This document shows, in pieces, positions 35,671-44,933 of a stretch of DNA of 64,000 bases (position 1 is the stretch's first letter; every line of letters starts with the position of its first letter). The notes beneath the pieces were generated by a model. The model was given only the letters and a program-made list of their open reading frames with translations. It was not told the origin of the DNA and did no database searches. The DNA is from CAYMBP01 sp964388745 (GTDB lineage: Bacteria; Babelota; Babeliae; Babelales; RVW-14): positions 18,933 to 82,932 of the forward strand of contig CAYMBP010000002.1 of NCBI GenBank assembly GCA_964388745.1. The letters are read 5' to 3'. The translations under genes and the position numbers were made by a program.

Positions 35671-37071
35671 TTATTTTGCTAACACTCCATCTAAATTTGC
35701 AGGACTTGCCTTTTCTATAACAAGATTTACAAAAGTATCAATGAGATCATCGGGTCCATCAAAGTTCACCCGTATATTTCCCTCAGTCCTTGCCAAGAGT
35801 TTACCATTTGTTAGACGTTTTTCAACTAAACAACGCATTTTTTTACCAATATTTTTTTTATTAAGACTAAGCGCTATCTCCTTTTGCCTCTCCTGGAGGG
35901 CCTCTAGGCGCTTTTTTTTCTCTTCAGAAGATGTCTCATCAGGCATAGAAAGAGCTCTTGTATACTTGCGAGGAGAAAAGATAAATGAATAAATCAAATC
36001 AAATTGAACCCGTTCCATTACAGCTCGAGTTGCTAAATAATCTTCATCTCTCTCTCCTGGAAAACCTACAATAATATCAGTTGTCACTGTAGCACCTGGC
36101 AGCAGCTCTCGTATCCAATCAACTTGCATATAAAATTTTTCAATAGTATGATTGCGCCCCATCAGCTCAAGAATCCGATCAGATCCTGACTGCACAGGAA
36201 AATGAACATGTGCTGCAATTTTAGGACGATACTTGGCCATAACCTCAAACAAATCACGAGTCATATCTTGCGGATGAGGGCTTACATACCGAATCCAAAA
36301 TTCACCTGGAATCTGAGCAACTCGTTCAAGCAATTCAGGAAAGCGTGCTCCAGTATCTGGATCAATATAAGAATTAACATTCTGTCCAACAAGAGTTACC
36401 TCTTTAGCTCCATTTGCAACATCATGCTTTACCCGATCAACTAAACCGTTCATAGAATAGCTAATCTCTTTTCCTCTAGTAAAGGGAACAATACAATAAG
36501 CACACCGCTTGTTACACCCCGTCATAATATTAATAAAGGAGCGATTAAACTCTTTTGTTGCAACGTTTTGTTTTTTTTCCTTCAAGGCAAAACCAACTCG
36601 TGGTCTTGATAGCAAGCTCTTTAGCTTTACTACTTTTTTAACATCTCGATCTTGCTTGCTCTTTATTGCTTGAGCATCGCCATTATCCCACAACTGCTTA
36701 GTCGTCTCTAAACTCACCACAAGATCCGTCAAGTATGCCTTCAGCGTATCTGGTTCGTCTCGTGCTCCGTAAACAAAGTTTACATGGTCAAATCGTTCAT
36801 ACAGCTCACGCTTTTTATAACTAGCAACACAACCAATGATGCCAATTTTCATATATGGACGAGATCGCTTGTATTCCGCTAAACGACCAAGATATGAAAA
36901 AAGCTTTTGCTCAGCTTTGTCACGAATAGCACACGTATTTACCACTACAATATCAGCGATTGGCTCACTATCTGACTGAACACAACCAATGGCAGCTAAA
37001 TGTTTTTCAAAAAGCTCAGAATCTGCAACATTAGCTTGACATCCGTATGTTCTAAAAAAGAATGAAATCAT
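35671..37071 (-). CDS. miaB: tRNA-2-methylthio-N6-isopentenyladenosine37 synthase MiaB
   Basis: 466 aa. MiaB is a radical-SAM methylthiotransferase that adds a methylthio group to i6A37 of tRNAs reading codons that begin with U. The N-terminal UPF0004 domain supplies three Cys (FRTYGCQAN, VVNTCAIRDKAEQKLFSYLG, GIIGCVAS). The radical-SAM cluster motif is GCNKRCAYCIVPFTRGKE. A TRAM domain closes the protein. NTCAIRDKA, then F-S-Y-L-G-R-L, is the MiaB version and not MtaB or RimO. Start: ATG 37071 (MISFFFRTYGCQ) with AAGGATTT upstream; a frame extension to 37125 has no ribosome binding site. tRNA-Cys and tRNA-Leu(UAA), two expected substrates, follow it on the same strand. Confidence 0.95.
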   Translation of the reverse strand: MISFFFRTYGCQANVADSELFEKHLAAIGCVQSDSEPIADIVVVNTCAIRDKAEQKLFSYLGRLAEYKRSRPYMKIGIIGCVASYKKRELYERFDHVNFVYGARDEPDTLKAYLTDLVVSLETTKQLWDNGDAQAIKSKQDRDVKKVVKLKSLLSRPRVGFALKEKKQNVATKEFNRSFINIMTGCNKRCAYCIVPFTRGKEISYSMNGLVDRVKHDVANGAKEVTLVGQNVNSYIDPDTGARFPELLERVAQIPGEFWIRYVSPHPQDMTRDLFEVMAKYRPKIAAHVHFPVQSGSDRILELMGRNHTIEKFYMQVDWIRELLPGATVTTDIIVGFPGERDEDYLATRAVMERVQFDLIYSFIFSPRKYTRALSMPDETSSEEKKKRLEALQERQKEIALSLNKKNIGKKMRCLVEKRLTNGKLLARTEGNIRVNFDGPDDLIDTFVNLVIEKASPANLDGVLAK

Positions 37072-37157
37072 GTATAAATCCTTGAAATACAATGTAAATT
37101 GAATATTTTTTAGTATACCTCGCATAAAGATAGGTGTAAAATCCTTGCTCCACAGCT

Positions 37158-37186
37158 TTGCTCCTTAAATTATTTCATGGTAGACT
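37158..37186 (+). promoter_or_regulatory. ychF promoter
   Basis: TTGCTC at 37158-37163, a 17-nt spacer and TAGACT at 37181-37186, giving a start near 37193 and a ~47-nt leader before ATG 37240. Confidence 0.55.
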
Positions 37187-37239
37187 ATCTTTAATCGTTT
37201 TTATCGTCTTCATAAGCCTTTTAACGACATCGGAGCAGT

Positions 37240-38361
37240 ATGGCAATCAAAGCAGGCCTTGTAGGCCTTCCCAATGTTGGTAAGTCAACTCTTTTTAACG
37301 CACTAACAAAGTCAAGCATTCCTGCTGAAAATTATCCATTTTGCACGCTTGATCCCAACCTTGCCATTACCAATGTTCCAGATGAGCGCCTTACTAAACT
37401 TGCGAACATTTTTTCTTCAGCAAAAGTTATTCCAACAACTGTCTCTTTTGTTGATATTGCAGGATTAGTTAAAGGGGCATCACAAGGAGAAGGCCTTGGT
37501 AATCAATTTCTTGGTCATATCATGGAAGTTGATTTAATTCTTCATGTACTTCGCTGCTTTACCGATGGCGATATCACCCATGTTCAAAATCGAATTGATC
37601 CTCTTGATGATTTTGAAATCATCTGTGCTGAGCTCATGATCAAAGACCTTGAATCCCTTGAAAAACGTCTTGATCGTATAAAAAATGTCCTTAAAAAGAA
37701 AAGCGTTGCGCCAAAAGAGCTCAAAGAACATGAAAAAGAACAAGAACTGCTTTTATCAATTAAACCTCTTCTTGAACAAGGCAATGCTGCAGGCGTCCGC
37801 GCCAAAGTTGTAGATGCAGAAAAACAAGGAATCAAGACAATACCTCTTCTTTCTGCAAAAAATTTTTTAGTAATTGCAAACGTTACAGAAGATGATTATG
37901 AAGGAGATAAATACAAACAAAATGAACATTATCAAAAATTAGTTTCCCACTTTGGCAAAGAACGCGTTATTCCGGTATGTGCACGACTTGAACATGAACT
38001 TGCCCAAATGAGTGATGACGAGGCACAAGAAATGCTTGATTCTATGGGAATTACGCATAAAGGTCTTGACGCTATTATTGCCCAAGCATATAAGAATCTT
38101 GGACTCATTACATTTTTTACCTGTGGCCCAAAAGAGGCCCACGCCTGGAGTATTCCTCTTGAAACAAAAGTACCTCAAGCAGCAGGAACAATTCACTCTG
38201 ACCTTGAGCGCGGATTTATCTGTGCAGACATCTATCACTGCAGTGATATTTTTGAAGTAGGCAGCGAACAGCAAATTAAGCTTTCAGGCAAAATGAGAAC
38301 TGAGGGGAAAGAGTATATTGTTGGAGATGGTGATGTCATGCATGTTAAATTTAATGTATAA
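37240..38361 (+). CDS. ychF: ribosome-binding ATPase YchF (OLA1/EngD family)
   Basis: 373 aa, full length. YchF is a universally conserved Obg-like P-loop protein that prefers ATP and associates with ribosomes under stress. Motifs: G1 GLPNVGKSTLFNAL (residues about 8-21), G3 DIAGLVKGASQGEGLGNQFL, then the helical insert (KEHEKEQELLLSIKPLLEQG), and a C-terminal TGS-type domain with FFTCGPKEAHAWSI, IHSDLERGFICADIYH and GKEYIVGDGDVMHVKFNV. The gene has its own promoter, is divergent from miaB, and there is no obvious operon partner downstream (212 nt to the next gene). Confidence 0.97.
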   Translation: MAIKAGLVGLPNVGKSTLFNALTKSSIPAENYPFCTLDPNLAITNVPDERLTKLANIFSSAKVIPTTVSFVDIAGLVKGASQGEGLGNQFLGHIMEVDLILHVLRCFTDGDITHVQNRIDPLDDFEIICAELMIKDLESLEKRLDRIKNVLKKKSVAPKELKEHEKEQELLLSIKPLLEQGNAAGVRAKVVDAEKQGIKTIPLLSAKNFLVIANVTEDDYEGDKYKQNEHYQKLVSHFGKERVIPVCARLEHELAQMSDDEAQEMLDSMGITHKGLDAIIAQAYKNLGLITFFTCGPKEAHAWSIPLETKVPQAAGTIHSDLERGFICADIYHCSDIFEVGSEQQIKLSGKMRTEGKEYIVGDGDVMHVKFNV

Positions 38362-38572
38362 ATAATGTGTAAGGCAGACTGAATTTAGTGCAGCACATTT
38401 TGTCAGCATCATCGACCAAGAGACTTACAAATTGTATGATGAGGTCTTTTATGCAAGATAGAGCCTTTTTTCGCTATATCATTTGAAAAACACCTGTACA
38501 TTGTTTCCCTTTTATATTACTCTATTGCCAATAAAATATTACTTCATGCACTTATCAAAAAGGAGAGCTTCA

Positions 38573-39493
38573 ATGTTTCGTCACATTCTTATTTTTGCTA
38601 TTACATTCTTTTGCTTTTTTTCAAAAACATATAGCATGATTTCTTCTTCATTATCTTCTAGTAAAAAACTACAAACGCCAACTCGAGACTCTCTATTATC
38701 TAATCATTATCAACCAAAAATTCAAAAAATTCGCCCTTTTATGCTCAATTTGGGACGAATAGATAACCATGAAAATATTTTTTCTTATGAAATACGACCT
38801 GAACACTTTGACTGCAAAGAGAATGTACTTGCACAACTTTCAAATAAAATTCATTACTTAAATAGAATAACAGGTTGTGGTAAAGAATTTTATTTTTCCT
38901 GGTGGCATAATATGAATAACCCACACCAAGGCTTTATAGACCCGCATGATCATCTAAAAATATTAAATTTAGTACGTACCACTGGATCAATTCCTCAAGA
39001 AGGCCCTATTTATCCTTCTCTTTACAATAAAATACCTTACCTTAAAGCTCTTTTTGAAAAAAATCCTCAATTGCTATGCCACTATCTTAATACCTTCTTT
39101 AATTATTTTGAAACACGATATAAAAATCTTTCTACAAATGCCCGATATCAATCAATGAATTATCAAGAAATACATACCACAGCACATTTGTTACAATATG
39201 CTCATTTTGGTAATATTTTTATTTGGGGTATTATTCCTCTTATTCTTAATCTCCCTGAAGAAGAAGCTACAAATCTTTTTTGTGATGTCATGCTTTCACC
39301 TTATAGCACACATTTTAATGAGCAAGAGCAAAGCATTATTATTTCAAGCATTCTTAAAAAAAGAGGCGTAAAGCTTTGTGATGATCTACAGCTTTTATTT
39401 GATGATAATAATCAGCAATTAATTAATCTCTTTTCAACTATTCTTACATTTATCACTTCCAAACCGTTTCTTTCTCAACAATTTAAAGACTAA
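38573..39493 (+). CDS. secreted protein, paralogue of the following gene
   Basis: 306 aa. A signal peptide (LIFAITFFCFFSKTYS) is followed by an all-helical Asn/Phe/Leu-rich mature part. The stretch EKNPQLLCHYLNTFFNYFET lines up with EHHPHHVCQHLNIFFSYFER of the next gene, and downstream helices (NIFIWGIIPLILNLPEE) match NIATWMLLSFILKSLKF there, so the two are paralogues. AAGGAGAG with 7-nt spacing fixes ATG 38573; the frame extends 30 codons further up without a ribosome binding site. It is 13 nt from the next gene and very likely co-transcribed with it. No known family or catalytic motif seen. Confidence 0.78.
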   Translation: MFRHILIFAITFFCFFSKTYSMISSSLSSSKKLQTPTRDSLLSNHYQPKIQKIRPFMLNLGRIDNHENIFSYEIRPEHFDCKENVLAQLSNKIHYLNRITGCGKEFYFSWWHNMNNPHQGFIDPHDHLKILNLVRTTGSIPQEGPIYPSLYNKIPYLKALFEKNPQLLCHYLNTFFNYFETRYKNLSTNARYQSMNYQEIHTTAHLLQYAHFGNIFIWGIIPLILNLPEEEATNLFCDVMLSPYSTHFNEQEQSIIISSILKKRGVKLCDDLQLLFDDNNQQLINLFSTILTFITSKPFLSQQFKD

Positions 39494-39506
39494 AAAACTT
39501 AGCCTT

Positions 39507-40289
39507 ATGAGACAGCTCTTCTTCATCACAATACTCCTTGCAGCTTCACCAAGCCTTTACCCCATGCTAAAAATCTATAAAAAACCATCTATTCTTCAAG
39601 AAACAAGACGATTTCAACATAATATTTCTGGAAAAAATTTTTCTTTTTCACAAGCACCAAAGAGATCTTACCTGTTTTATCTTAATTCAGAACATGAGAT
39701 TGCTTTCCAACCTAAAATTGCAATCGACCTTACAAGTAAAACTCTTGCAGACTGTATAGCAGAAAAAATAGCGCTCCTTGATTCAAACTATCATATTGGC
39801 CTACCCTCCTATTTTTCTTACATAAACCTAAGCAATCCAGAGCTCCTTCGCCTTTATTTTTCAACACAACAATTTTCCTATCTCCCTTGCCCTAAAAAAT
39901 TAGGTACATCATTAGCTGAACACCATCCTCATCATGTGTGCCAACATCTTAATATTTTTTTTTCTTACTTTGAAAGATTATTTCAACAACTTGAATGCCA
40001 ATGTATTAATTCATTTCACATAGAATCTAATCAGGAAGTCTTATTTATAATTCAAAATAACGGAAGCAATATTGCAACCTGGATGCTTCTTTCGTTTATT
40101 TTAAAAAGCCTCAAGTTTGATAAACCCATTTTTTTTGATCAAAGTTTTTTAGATTCCTATTTTTCAAATCTTGAAGAAGCTCATCAAGAAATTATATCAC
40201 CTTTCTTAATGCCCCACCAAACAGATAAATCTATACAACATGATATAGAAAAAATACTCTTTTTTCTTGTTTATAATAAAGATGAATAA
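39507..40289 (+). CDS. secreted protein, second of a tandem paralogous pair
   Basis: 260 aa. A signal peptide (LFFITILLAASPSLYP) is followed by a helical mature domain homologous to that of 38573-39493 (see the shared H-x-L-N-x-F-F-x-Y-F-E motif). The later part (FDQSFLDSYFSNLEEAHQEI) has the same F-x-x-x-F/L plus amphipathic helix pattern that occurs in the proteins at 40361 and 41674. It contains several unpaired Cys. It starts 13 nt after its paralogue. The function is unknown. Confidence 0.78.
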   Translation: MRQLFFITILLAASPSLYPMLKIYKKPSILQETRRFQHNISGKNFSFSQAPKRSYLFYLNSEHEIAFQPKIAIDLTSKTLADCIAEKIALLDSNYHIGLPSYFSYINLSNPELLRLYFSTQQFSYLPCPKKLGTSLAEHHPHHVCQHLNIFFSYFERLFQQLECQCINSFHIESNQEVLFIIQNNGSNIATWMLLSFILKSLKFDKPIFFDQSFLDSYFSNLEEAHQEIISPFLMPHQTDKSIQHDIEKILFFLVYNKDE

Positions 40290-40360
40290 TCCATTGTATT
40301 GCGAAAACACATTATGCTATGTTCCTAAAATAGGTGTTCATTTTTAACAAGGATAAAAAC

Positions 40361-41677
40361 ATGATTAAAAAAAGTATTTTTTGTTTGTTAATTCTTGCAA
40401 ATGGATCATTATTTGGAATGTATCACATACCACAAAGCTACCAAAGTATCAAAAAAATTAGCCCTAAATTAATTCAAGCATATCCAAAAAGTCACCTCTT
40501 AAATCATCAACCAAAACGTCATGATTACAATAATAACCAGACTTATGCTCATAATAAAGCATGTCTCAATAATACATTGCCACCACTCCTCCCTCTCTTT
40601 GCAATAACTTTATTTGGAATATTGAGTAACGACAACTCAAACATAAATGAAGCTCAACCAAGACTCAGCATTGAGGAGCAACAATGGCTATACATAAAAC
40701 AAGAAATCTTAGCACTTCTTACAGAAGCACAGCTAGAGCAAGAGTGTGAACTTCTAGAAAAAATTATGCAAGAATTACATAACAACATAAACACAGAAGC
40801 AGCATTCTATACTATCCGATCAACAAGAGAATTTTTTAAAGATAGACAAGAAAAAATCAATCAGCATTCTGCCAATCCAGAAACACATAAAATCAATCAC
40901 ATTTTTTGTAAAGAGAGTGAACTTGAATATCTTATTGCCAATGCCCCTTCTGCAGAGAAAGTTGTAGGTCAGATACTGCTTGTTCTCCTTAGAAAAATAG
41001 ATGAATGTCCATTGCATTGCAAGCTTTTCTCTGACAATTTTTGGAATTCATATCCTGCACAATTTTCAGCACAAACAATTAAACAAGTTATTTGTGACCC
41101 AGCTCTAACAAGCTATGTAGATATGCAACTTTCTGATTGTTTTTACCAACACACCCCAGGTAGTGTAGAATTATTAAACATTCTTTCTCAAAAAATTGAT
41201 CTTAGACATGACCTTGATCTTGACCTGAAGGAAGCACGAATATCTTCGCATGAATACCTACTTAGCGAAAAAACGCTTAAAAAAAATAGAGTATTAATAG
41301 AAGACACTATCTTTGCTTACTATCTTATAGAAGTCTTACAAAAAGCAGATACCCTCAACCTACCGAATCCTATCTGCAGTCCAAATTTTTTACTCAAACT
41401 TCTTGGACAATTTACACCGCAAGCAAAAACTTTATTTTTTGAGGCTCCTCTTTCATTGAAACAAAATGTTGAGCTATGCAGGATTGTTCGTTCAATAAGA
41501 GGCTCAATTCCTGAAGAAAATTGCCCCCTGAGTTGCTACACCGAACCTCTGCTTCATACAATAAATGAGAAAAGCGTAGCGGTTCACTTGTTACAAAAAA
41601 AAATTACTAAAGAAATGGAAAATCAAAAGCTTCAAAGCAAGCAACAAAGCAACTTAAACGAGGAATACAAAAAATGA
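40361..41677 (+). CDS. secreted helical protein with repeated module
   Basis: 438 aa. A signal peptide (IFCLLILANGSLFGMYHI), a His/Asn/Tyr-rich linker, a hydrophobic stretch (LPPLLPLFAITLFGILS) and then ~320 mostly helical residues. Two internal blocks look alike: ELEYLIANAPSAEKVVGQIL...FSDNFWNSYPAQFS and ...YYLIEVLQKADTLNLPNPIC SPNFLLKLLGQFTPQ. Each has a helix, a Pro/Cys-containing turn and F-x-x-x-[FW/L]. The first also matches ELKNLVNYAPTFIHVASKIL...FSSDFFDRESIFHKLN in the next gene. Start ATG 40361 has AAGGAT upstream. The stop overlaps the next start (ATGA). The function is unknown. Confidence 0.75.
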   Translation: MIKKSIFCLLILANGSLFGMYHIPQSYQSIKKISPKLIQAYPKSHLLNHQPKRHDYNNNQTYAHNKACLNNTLPPLLPLFAITLFGILSNDNSNINEAQPRLSIEEQQWLYIKQEILALLTEAQLEQECELLEKIMQELHNNINTEAAFYTIRSTREFFKDRQEKINQHSANPETHKINHIFCKESELEYLIANAPSAEKVVGQILLVLLRKIDECPLHCKLFSDNFWNSYPAQFSAQTIKQVICDPALTSYVDMQLSDCFYQHTPGSVELLNILSQKIDLRHDLDLDLKEARISSHEYLLSEKTLKKNRVLIEDTIFAYYLIEVLQKADTLNLPNPICSPNFLLKLLGQFTPQAKTLFFEAPLSLKQNVELCRIVRSIRGSIPEENCPLSCYTEPLLHTINEKSVAVHLLQKKITKEMENQKLQSKQQSNLNEEYKK

Positions 41678-42640
41678 AGAAAGTCACTGTTTTTTGGCTA
41701 TTTTTATGTTATCAGCAGGCAAATGCAATGCTCAAAACATTTGCACACAATCGGATTACTCAGCAGCCTCCTTCATTAATCAGTCAGCATCAATCCGTAT
41801 TGTCAACAACCCAAAAAGAATCTACAACTCTGAATGCAGAATTGATAAAGAACAACCACAAAATTCGGCCATCAAGCAACTCTTCTGTAGCTGAGGCACT
41901 TTTTATTAGGGTGCAGCACAGGCACACTCCTATGGAGTATCTTATCCATTCATGAAAACAGACGAGCTCAATTGTTGAAAAGCAAAGAAAATAGTTTTAA
42001 ACAAAAGTTACACCTTACTCTTAGCCTAATCAATAAAGATCTATATCAAACAGAAGAATTCAAGACTCTCAAAAAAAACCTTGATCCATCAATCATTGCA
42101 GACGGTATACGCGTCTACGCCAATAATAATATCCATACAAAAATCTATAACGTAAAAACAATTGATCGTAATATTTTTGAGCAGATAATAGCTGAACTCA
42201 TGAAACATAGCAACACCGCAACAAAAGATATTACAAACAATTTAGAAAAAATTATAAACATCCTCCTACAAATTGTATCACTCCAAACAAATCAAGCCTT
42301 TACCATTAATAATCATGAAGAGCTAAAAAATCTTGTTAACTATGCCCCTACTTTTATCCACGTAGCCAGCAAAATACTTAATCATCTCTCTTGCAAGGCA
42401 CAACAATATGGAAAGATAGAGTTTTCTTCTGACTTTTTTGATAGAGAAAGCATTTTTCACAAACTAAATCCTCAACAGCAAGATGAATTTTTTAGCACTA
42501 TCCATGATAAAGATGCAAGTGCTTTTATTCTTACATTTATAGAGAATAAACTCTCTGAAAAAAGCAAAAATCATTTAATAGCAATCTTTAAACAAAAAAC
42601 CAATGATCACAAAAGGGCTTTCCCTGCATATTTTGAGTAA
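41674..42640 (+). pseudogene. secreted helical protein gene split by a +1 frameshift
   Basis: The first part (41674-41955, 93 aa) begins with a signal peptide (KKVTVFWLFLCYQQANA) and low-complexity Ser/Gln-rich sequence, then stops at 41955. The second part is open in the +1 frame from 41891 to 42640. It begins LRHFLLGCSTGTLLWSILSI and continues as a helical domain that matches the 40361 protein (ELKNLVNYAPT..., FSSDFFDRESIFHKLN). The two frames overlap at 41891-41955, so one indel there would restore a single ~320-residue protein with the same order (signal, linker, hydrophobic patch, helices) as its paralogue. Without it the second part has only weak TTG starts near 41972. Decay, sequencing error and programmed frameshifting are all possible. 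Confidence 0.6.
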
Positions 42641-42641
42641 C

Positions 42642-42698
42642 AAGCAATTTATCGTTAAAAATATTTCAAACTGAAATATTTTTAACGATAAATTGCTT
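42642..42698. terminator. 27-bp perfect inverted repeat, probable terminator
   Basis: Arms 42642-42668 and 42672-42698 are perfectly complementary over 27 nt with a 3-nt AAC loop. It starts 1-2 nt after the stop at 42640. It is A/T-rich with no U tract after it, so it is longer than a normal intrinsic terminator. Confidence 0.7.
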
Positions 42699-42787
42699 TA
42701 ATCTTGCATATTATTCATTTATCGTGTACTGTGTTAAAAAATACAAACTGCTATATTTTTCAATAATCATAATAAATGGATGATCAT

Positions 42788-43957
42788 ATGCTTAAAAAAA
42801 TAATAATTCTTATTACCATATTTTCTATGTCTCTAGCTTCAGCAATGAACAACGGCAATAACCAAAATGATGAAAACAACTTACAAACACCTCCTCGCAA
42901 TCATATGAGATTTAAGAACCCAGAAACTCCTCAAGGAAGAAGTCCTGCTACTTATTGGAAAGATGTCTATCAAAGGCTAAAATCGATAGGCTTTTCATCT
43001 CTAAAAAGAAGGGCTCTTTTTGCAAATGAGAATACAACAGATGAAAATCGTCCAGAAACTCTGCTTGAAAAGGCTTTAACAGATTCTATCAATAAGAGCA
43101 GACATTTTTATATCACAGAAGGATATGTTTTTAGTCACTCTCTTGATTTAAATACAACTTTTCATGTTAATGCACTTACAAACATGAATAAAGAGTCTGA
43201 GTACAATATTTTTCACTATCTTATTATGTTGAATTCGATCGAAATATGCAATAACCTTCTAAGCAATCTTAAAGAAATTATTTATAGTAATAACAAAGAA
43301 GATGGTCATAAAAAGTTAGTTTCTCAAATTTCACCAAATCATGGAACACCATATCACATAGCAGTAGATAATAAAAATTTTTCACTTATTTGCTGGCTCA
43401 CCGAACACTTTAAAGCCGATCTTACAGCTACTGATGAAGATTGGGATCCAATACTTCATTATGCTATAACAAAAAAATCTAGTGAAGAAATTATTGGCCA
43501 CTTAATTCATGCTGGAGCAGACATCAATCAACGCAATTGCAACGATGGTAACACAGCACTCCATATTGCTATGAGAGAAAAACATTACACAGCAATTCTT
43601 CTCCTTGCCAGGTGTAAAGATTCTCCACCAGATATGGCAATGCCGAATTCTCGTAATTACCTTCCTCTTCATCTTTTTGTAATGGGTCCAGAAACAGAGG
43701 ATTCTATTGCATATTTAAGAATATTTATGAGAATTATGAGAAGAACCAACAACAATCAAGGTACCAATTTATATATTGACGCAGAAGATTCTCAAGATAG
43801 AACGGTTTTTGACTTGCTTCGTTTAAACAATAATCGAGTACTTTATGGCATCATTAGGTACACCCGGCAATGGCCAGTGCATCGAGACAGCATTCCACGT
43901 GGAAAACGTCTAGTACATTTGAGCTGGGCAAATTCGTCAAGAAGAAGACGGAATTAG
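42788..43957 (+). CDS. secreted ankyrin-repeat protein
   Basis: 389 aa. A signal peptide (IIILITIFSMSLASA) and a polar linker precede about four to six ankyrin repeats from roughly residue 155. Typical pieces are HGTPYHIAVDNKNFSLICWL, DWDPILHYAITKKSSEEIIG then HLIHAGADINQRNCNDGNTA, and LHIAMREKHYTAILLLARCK. Ankyrin repeats mediate protein binding and are common in exported proteins of intracellular bacteria. The C-terminus is Arg-rich. ATG 42788 is preferred for its signal-peptide start; ATG 42776 would add MDDH. It is preceded by the long hairpin at 42642-42698 and is probably monocistronic. Confidence 0.85.
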   Translation: MLKKIIILITIFSMSLASAMNNGNNQNDENNLQTPPRNHMRFKNPETPQGRSPATYWKDVYQRLKSIGFSSLKRRALFANENTTDENRPETLLEKALTDSINKSRHFYITEGYVFSHSLDLNTTFHVNALTNMNKESEYNIFHYLIMLNSIEICNNLLSNLKEIIYSNNKEDGHKKLVSQISPNHGTPYHIAVDNKNFSLICWLTEHFKADLTATDEDWDPILHYAITKKSSEEIIGHLIHAGADINQRNCNDGNTALHIAMREKHYTAILLLARCKDSPPDMAMPNSRNYLPLHLFVMGPETEDSIAYLRIFMRIMRRTNNNQGTNLYIDAEDSQDRTVFDLLRLNNNRVLYGIIRYTRQWPVHRDSIPRGKRLVHLSWANSSRRRRN

Positions 43958-44126
43958 TGCGCAACGCAAATTACAATACTGTTCTTCTCAGCAAACATTG
44001 TGAGCGTAAAAATCCTTACCTATCAAACTATTGAGAGCCTCATGCTCGCTACGCTCTCTGAGAAAGGCTCCTACATCGATATGTCTTTTAACGCGGATCG
44101 AGTGAAAAAGAAATATCTCTACAAAA

Positions 44127-44933
44127 TCAATTTTTCTTAAGCTCAATCATCATAAACCAGCCACAGGTCTGCCAACCGGATAGTGAAGCCAACAATCGAG
44201 CGCACAACTTAACTAAACGCGACTTTTTGTAATAAAGCAAGTCATGAGAAGAGGCTGGAGCAGAAAGAGTCTGAATGGTTACAGGAAGCTTGGCACACAT
44301 TGCTCGAGCCTCCTTTTGAGTAAACGCTTTTGTTCCAGGACTTTCCTGATGATGATATAACACGTTTGAAATTGACTGAAATGGTCGCCCTTTTAACAAA
44401 CCTGATAAAAGATATTGATAAAATGCAAACAATGAACGTCTATTATAAATCATACACTTTATAATGCCGCCAGGCTTGGTCACACGCACAAGCTCTGCTA
44501 AACATTTTTCGGTATTTGGTGAATGATGAATTACACCCCAAGAATAAGCCAAGTCAAAAGAATTATCCTGATAAGGAAGACTCTCAGCATCACCTGTCCG
44601 CAAATCATGAGCTTGTAACTCTTCAAGCGCAAGGCGAGCTTGTACATTTTCAATTGCTTCTTCTGTTAAATCAATGCCATAAGCAAGAGCTCCCGTTCGC
44701 ACCCATTGAGTAAAATCAGTACCTGCACCAACACCAACTTCAAGTATTTTCTTACCTCGAAAACGAGTAAACTGGGCAAAAGAAAAAATTTCAGGTTCAA
44801 TACTATAACGAAATGTCTCTACTTTATCAAAATAATCAGAAGAAAATTTTTTAGCCTCAATAAATTCTGTTCCACAACTTGCCACATTCCAGTACGATTT
44901 TACTTCATGCTTTAAATTTTCATTACTTTCCAT
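44127..44933 (-). CDS. class I SAM-dependent methyltransferase (glycan cluster)
   Basis: 268 aa. A Rossmann methyltransferase fold: motif I KILEVGVGAGTDFTQWV, motif II AYGIDLTEEAIENVQ, GDAESLPYQDNSFDLAYSWG, then VIHHSPNTEKCLAELVRVTK and PGGIIKCMIYN. It belongs to the Methyltransf_11 type that acts on small molecules, sugars or lipids; the substrate is unknown. It is the last gene of the ten-gene minus-strand glycan cluster, and its start overlaps the upstream glycosyltransferase by 11 nt, so it is likely a sugar O-methylase or chain-terminating methylase. The C-terminal ~60 residues have a hydrophobic stretch that may touch the membrane. Confidence 0.88.
   Translation of the reverse strand: MESNENLKHEVKSYWNVASCGTEFIEAKKFSSDYFDKVETFRYSIEPEIFSFAQFTRFRGKKILEVGVGAGTDFTQWVRTGALAYGIDLTEEAIENVQARLALEELQAHDLRTGDAESLPYQDNSFDLAYSWGVIHHSPNTEKCLAELVRVTKPGGIIKCMIYNRRSLFAFYQYLLSGLLKGRPFQSISNVLYHHQESPGTKAFTQKEARAMCAKLPVTIQTLSAPASSHDLLYYKKSRLVKLCARLLASLSGWQTCGWFMMIELKKN

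Noticed and set aside
37939..38274. Open frame of 111 codons antisense to ychF
   Set aside because: It is a shadow of the conserved ychF coding sequence, without domain or ribosome binding site.
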